A DNA stretch of 8,822 nt, from positions 1 to 8,822 of the forward strand of contig JAFSOW010000078.1 in assembly GCA_017443165.1 (NCBI GenBank), given 5' to 3'. The notes under the pieces were generated by a model, which was not told where the DNA came from, did not search any database, and worked only from the letters and a program-made list of their open reading frames with translations. Numbering within the stretch: the stretch's first letter is position 1; every line of letters starts with the position of its first letter. Made by a program: the position numbers and the translations under genes. This DNA comes from Acidaminococcaceae bacterium (GTDB lineage: Bacteria > Bacillota > Negativicutes > Acidaminococcales > Acidaminococcaceae). Of the stretch, positions 6,369-8,822 are shown piece after piece.

Positions 6369-7385
6369 ATGAATACCCACAATAACACATATCCGCTCAT
6401 CAGCGTCGTTATACCTGCATATAACAGCGAGACATGGATCGCGCGGTCTATTGGTTCTGTTATCGCACAGGACTACCCAAACCTTGAAATTATTGTCGTG
6501 AACGACGCCTCGACGGATGCGACGGAACAGGCTGCCCGGTGTGCGCTGGAGGGCTGCGGGCGTCCTTTTACCATTATTACCCATAAAGAAAACCGTGGGG
6601 AAACGGCTTCGCGTAATACGGGCATGGACGAGATGAAGGGCGAGTTCGTCTGGTTCATCGACGCGGATGATATAGCCGAGAACAACCTGTTATCTGTACT
6701 GTATGCCCTTATTGAGGAAGACAAATGCGACCTTTCCTTCTGTGGTTTAAAGGACCGGTTTGAAGACGGGCGTCCTGACGCTTTATCTCCCGTAAATCTG
6801 GAAGGCGCCAGAATCCGTACCGGAGAGGAAGTGCTCTGGCAGAGAGCCGTTGAGAAGATTGCCCCTACCGTCTGCGGCATGTTATTCCGGAAAACATTTC
6901 TGCTTGAAACAGGGCTGCGTTTCCACGAGGGATGCACTTGCGGCGGGGACATGGAGTTTCAGTTTAAGACGCTTTGCCGGGCCGGAAAGACGGCTTTTAC
7001 CCCGGACTGCCTTTATATTTACGTACAGCACGCCGGGATGGGCAAGGTGCGTGATACTGACAGCAAAGAGAAACTGATCCGCCGCTACCGGGATAACACG
7101 GGCGCCCAGCTCAGGGCAGCCGAATATCTGAGTGAACACGCGCGCTCTGCAAGCATAAAGGACCTGGCAGATAAGTATCTGCTGCCCCAGGCCCTGATCC
7201 GACGGTTCACGCTGTGCGCGAAAACAAACGACAGGCCGGGATTTGACACACTGCTCTCTGACAGAGCCATACGGAAGACGCTGAGCGCATCCAGGAAATA
7301 CTTCTTTCAAAGGCCGGAAATCTATCTCAAGGCTTTCGCGCTGCTGCATTTTCCGGACATTTATTTCGATTTGCGGCGCGGGTAG
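6369..7385 (+). CDS. Family 2 (GT-A) glycosyltransferase
   Basis: This 338-residue protein transfers a sugar from a nucleotide-sugar donor to a growing glycan on the cytoplasmic side. The GT-A domain fills roughly residues 10-220: ISVVIPAYNSE (11-21), IIVVNDASTDAT (41-52, Asp46 contacting the nucleotide), ENRGETASRNTGM (74-86), and FIDADD (96-101), the metal-binding DXD-type motif. GGDMEF (192-197) occupies the catalytic-base region. The C-terminal third (220-338) is helical and basic with no hydrophobic segment long enough to be a transmembrane helix, so membrane contact is probably peripheral. ATG at 6369 follows GGAGAGG (6357-6363). It lies 78 bases after the fusion gene, and that gap contains only a small imperfect hairpin. 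The sugar and linkage cannot be read from the sequence. The neighbours point to LPS core or outer glycan synthesis. Confidence 0.92.
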   Translation: MNTHNNTYPLISVVIPAYNSETWIARSIGSVIAQDYPNLEIIVVNDASTDATEQAARCALEGCGRPFTIITHKENRGETASRNTGMDEMKGEFVWFIDADDIAENNLLSVLYALIEEDKCDLSFCGLKDRFEDGRPDALSPVNLEGARIRTGEEVLWQRAVEKIAPTVCGMLFRKTFLLETGLRFHEGCTCGGDMEFQFKTLCRAGKTAFTPDCLYIYVQHAGMGKVRDTDSKEKLIRRYRDNTGAQLRAAEYLSEHARSASIKDLADKYLLPQALIRRFTLCAKTNDRPGFDTLLSDRAIRKTLSASRKYFFQRPEIYLKAFALLHFPDIYFDLRRG

Positions 7386-7420
7386 GCCGTGACAGGACGG
7401 CAGCAGAAAACGTTACGAAA

Positions 7421-7437
7421 AAGGAACAAGAGATTTG
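7421..7437 (+). promoter_or_regulatory. Ribosome site selecting a TTG start
   Basis: AAGGA (7421-7425) stands nine bases before TTG at 7435-7437. The frame has no ATG until the methionine at residue 29 (ATG at 7519), which lies inside the first hydrophobic segment of the ligase and has no comparable purine-rich site. So TTG is the best-supported start, and expression of the ligase may be kept low by it. Confidence 0.6.
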
Positions 7438-8652
7438 AACGCTATAGTACGTGTTGAAGAGCAAAAACTGGAAAAATACCTGGCCATTTCCACAGCTTTC
7501 GCGGCCTGCGTAATACGTATGTCAACCGCATTAGGCGAAGTTGCCACCGGCATTGCGTTACTGCTAGGGCTTATGCTGTGGCATAAAAGCAAAGACAATA
7601 TTTGCGTTTCCGGAGACATAAAAGGATACATGAAAGCCTACGGTGTATTTGTTCTGCTTATCATCCCGGCCATTGTCTCTTCCGACAACACTGTCGCAAG
7701 CGTAAAAGAATTTTTCCGCCTCTGGATCTGGCGTTATGTGCTATTCGCAGTCGTTGCGGTCTTTATCCGGCGGAGAGAGTACCTTGTCAATATGCTGACC
7801 GCATACCTGACCGTGAGTTCCATTGAGTTTTTGTTTACTTTATTTGAGATATTAAAAAAGATGAGACTACATGGCCGCGGGCTGGGATTTGGCGGCGACA
7901 CTATGGTGCTGACGCTGGGGGGCATCCTGTGCATGCTGCTACCCATCGTGCTGGTCATCCTGATGGACGCTGGCTTTGAAAAGCGGTTAAAAAAAGCAGC
8001 TTCTTTTGCTGCGATCAGTATTCTTGTAGGTCAATTATGCAATAAAAGCCGGAGCGCCTGGCTATTAGATTTGATTCTAGTCCCAATTGCTACGTTCCGG
8101 TATTTGAAACATAATAAAAAGTATCTCGCGGTTGTGTTGGCCGTTTTTTTAGGAATCGCAGGATTCATGGCAAGCAGTTCTGACTATGTGCAACGAGTGC
8201 GATCTATTACCAATATGACTACGAATCAGTCCAACGTAGGTCGTATCTGGGTATGGAAATCAGCAAAAGGCATGGTGCAGGATCATCCGGTCACCGGGGT
8301 CGGACCGGGGCGGTTCCGGGAACATTATAAAAAATACAGAGTTAAACAGGAAACCCAGAATCTGACCCACGCCCACAATAATTATATCCAGGTAAGCGCC
8401 GAGAACGGCATCATAGGATTGGCAGGCCTTCTTTATTTTGTTGGGTATTCCCTGTATAAGAGTTTGCGGAATTACCGTAAAAATAATAACCCGTATGATA
8501 TCCTTGTCTTTACCACAATTTCCGGATACATCTGCCTGTTTGGGCTGATTGATTATTCCCTGGGTTCTTCAACGGGGATTCGTATTATGTGGTTCCTTCT
8601 GGCGGTTCTGCTGAAACTGAAAGAAACAGAACGGCAGCGGCTATCGTTGTAA
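7435..8652 (+). CDS. O-antigen ligase (WaaL/Wzy_C family), membrane protein
   Basis: WaaL-type ligases move a glycan from undecaprenyl diphosphate to lipid A-core at the periplasmic face of the inner membrane. The 405-residue protein has about ten to twelve hydrophobic segments: roughly 17-28, 34-50, 66-82, 98-111, 116-140, 155-178, 187-202, 207-222, 228-246, then 324-341, 355-373 and 379-394. Between 247 and 322 is the large periplasmic loop typical of the family. It contains NVGRIWVWKSA (267-277), HPVTGVGPGRF (284-294) and THAHNNYIQVSAENG (311-325), whose histidines match the catalytic His region, and Arg206 in the SRSAWL motif is the usual conserved arginine. The same fold is shared by O-antigen polymerase Wzy and by bacterial protein-glycan ligases, so a polymerase or other ligase is possible; the HAHNNY motif and position at the end of a core gene set favour ligase. 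The start is TTG. Presence of this gene is the main evidence for an outer membrane. It ends the recognised operon. Confidence 0.85.
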   Translation: MNAIVRVEEQKLEKYLAISTAFAACVIRMSTALGEVATGIALLLGLMLWHKSKDNICVSGDIKGYMKAYGVFVLLIIPAIVSSDNTVASVKEFFRLWIWRYVLFAVVAVFIRRREYLVNMLTAYLTVSSIEFLFTLFEILKKMRLHGRGLGFGGDTMVLTLGGILCMLLPIVLVILMDAGFEKRLKKAASFAAISILVGQLCNKSRSAWLLDLILVPIATFRYLKHNKKYLAVVLAVFLGIAGFMASSSDYVQRVRSITNMTTNQSNVGRIWVWKSAKGMVQDHPVTGVGPGRFREHYKKYRVKQETQNLTHAHNNYIQVSAENGIIGLAGLLYFVGYSLYKSLRNYRKNNNPYDILVFTTISGYICLFGLIDYSLGSSTGIRIMWFLLAVLLKLKETERQRLSL

Positions 8653-8653
8653 T

Positions 8654-8681
8654 TTGATGTGGAATCATATATAATTATAAT
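8654..8681 (+). promoter_or_regulatory. Candidate promoter before the last gene
   Basis: TTGATG (8654-8659) and a perfect TATAAT (8676-8681) are 16 bases apart, starting just after the ligase stop in a very AT-rich stretch. A second TATAAT (8670-8675) is too close to the -35 to be used with it. Start would be near 8688. No terminator lies between the ligase gene and this site, so read-through from the operon is also possible. Confidence 0.45.
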
Positions 8682-8701
8682 AATAATTACTTTATCATTA
8701 T

Positions 8702-8719
8702 CATGAATATGCATTCATG
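8702..8719 (+). repeat. Perfect inverted repeat, possible operator
   Basis: CATGAAT (8702-8708) and ATTCATG (8713-8719) form perfect seven-base arms around ATGC. It sits between the candidate promoter and the ribosome site of the next gene, 18 bases before the GTG start. Its symmetry suits a dimeric regulator or a small RNA hairpin in the 5' leader. No T-run follows, so it is not a terminator. Chance is possible in such AT-rich DNA. Confidence 0.35.
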
Positions 8720-8737
8720 GTTCCCGGAGGCATTTCC

Positions 8738-8822
8738 GTGACGAATAAAAGGCCTGAACACAGACAGCAGCTTGCTGCTGCCAGAAAATTAAAGAAGACT
8801 AATAAGTATGCCTATCTGTTTG
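8738..8822 (+). CDS. Unidentified gene, 5' end only (cut by window edge)
   Basis: A GTG codon at 8738 is preceded by CCCGGAGG (8723-8730) at seven-base spacing and opens a frame that stays open for the 28 codons to the window edge. The N-terminus is hydrophilic and strongly basic (begins MTNKRPEHRQQ, then several Lys/Arg), ending in YAYLF, which may be the start of a membrane helix. An in-frame ATG at 8717 exists but lacks a ribosome site and overlaps the inverted repeat, so GTG is preferred. A basic head before a hydrophobic segment fits an inner-membrane protein, but the product cannot be identified from 28 residues. Its position after a ligase gene makes an envelope function plausible. Confidence 0.6.
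   Translation, partial: MTNKRPEHRQQLAAARKLKKTNKYAYLF

Noticed and set aside
8717..8737. In-frame ATG upstream of the GTG start of the last gene
   Set aside because: No ribosome site precedes it and it overlaps the inverted repeat, whereas GTG at 8738 has a strong Shine-Dalgarno sequence.

Overview
The window is a gene-dense bacterial chromosome segment with every recognisable gene on the + strand. It holds the end of one transcription unit, a 414-base intergenic region, most of a second transcription unit, and the first codons of a further gene. The host looks like a diderm (outer-membrane) bacterium that also carries a V/A-type rotary ATPase and uses strong purine-rich Shine-Dalgarno sites and sigma70/sigmaA-like promoters. 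That mix fits the Negativicutes (for example an Acidaminococcaceae-like organism). Synergistetes are an alternative. This placement is inference from gene content only.

Left part (1-1862): the 3' portion of the V-type ATPase subunit D gene (5' end outside the window), then a LarA-type nickel-pincer racemase gene 18 bases downstream. Both probably belong to one transcript.

Intergenic region (1863-2276): first a stretch that folds into nested stems (about 1874-1970), then a strong two-tier Rho-independent terminator (1974-2032), then a promoter (-35 at 2104, -10 at 2128) and a leader of roughly 137 nucleotides before the next start codon. The nested stems plus terminator could be a small RNA gene or a structured 3' UTR of the racemase transcript.

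Right part (2277-8652): five same-strand genes that look like an operon for lipopolysaccharide (LPS) core or surface glycan assembly. They are a protein with a probable deoxyhypusine-synthase-like/ArgZ-like Rossmann fold, an ELM1-family GT-B-like protein, a family 4 glycosyltransferase fused to a YrbL-type kinase-like domain, a family 2 glycosyltransferase, and a WaaL-type O-antigen ligase membrane protein. A plausible division of labour is that the three transferase-like proteins build or decorate the core on the cytoplasmic side, the kinase-like domain may phosphorylate a core sugar, and the ligase joins glycan to lipid A-core on the periplasmic side. The role of the first protein is unknown.

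Right edge (8653-8822): an AT-rich spacer with a candidate promoter and a short perfect inverted repeat, followed by a GTG-started gene cut off after 28 codons. I see no insertion sequence, CRISPR array, tRNA, rRNA, phage gene or defence system. The most unusual items are the glycosyltransferase-kinase fusion, the unfamiliar first gene of the glycan operon, and the unassigned structured RNA.
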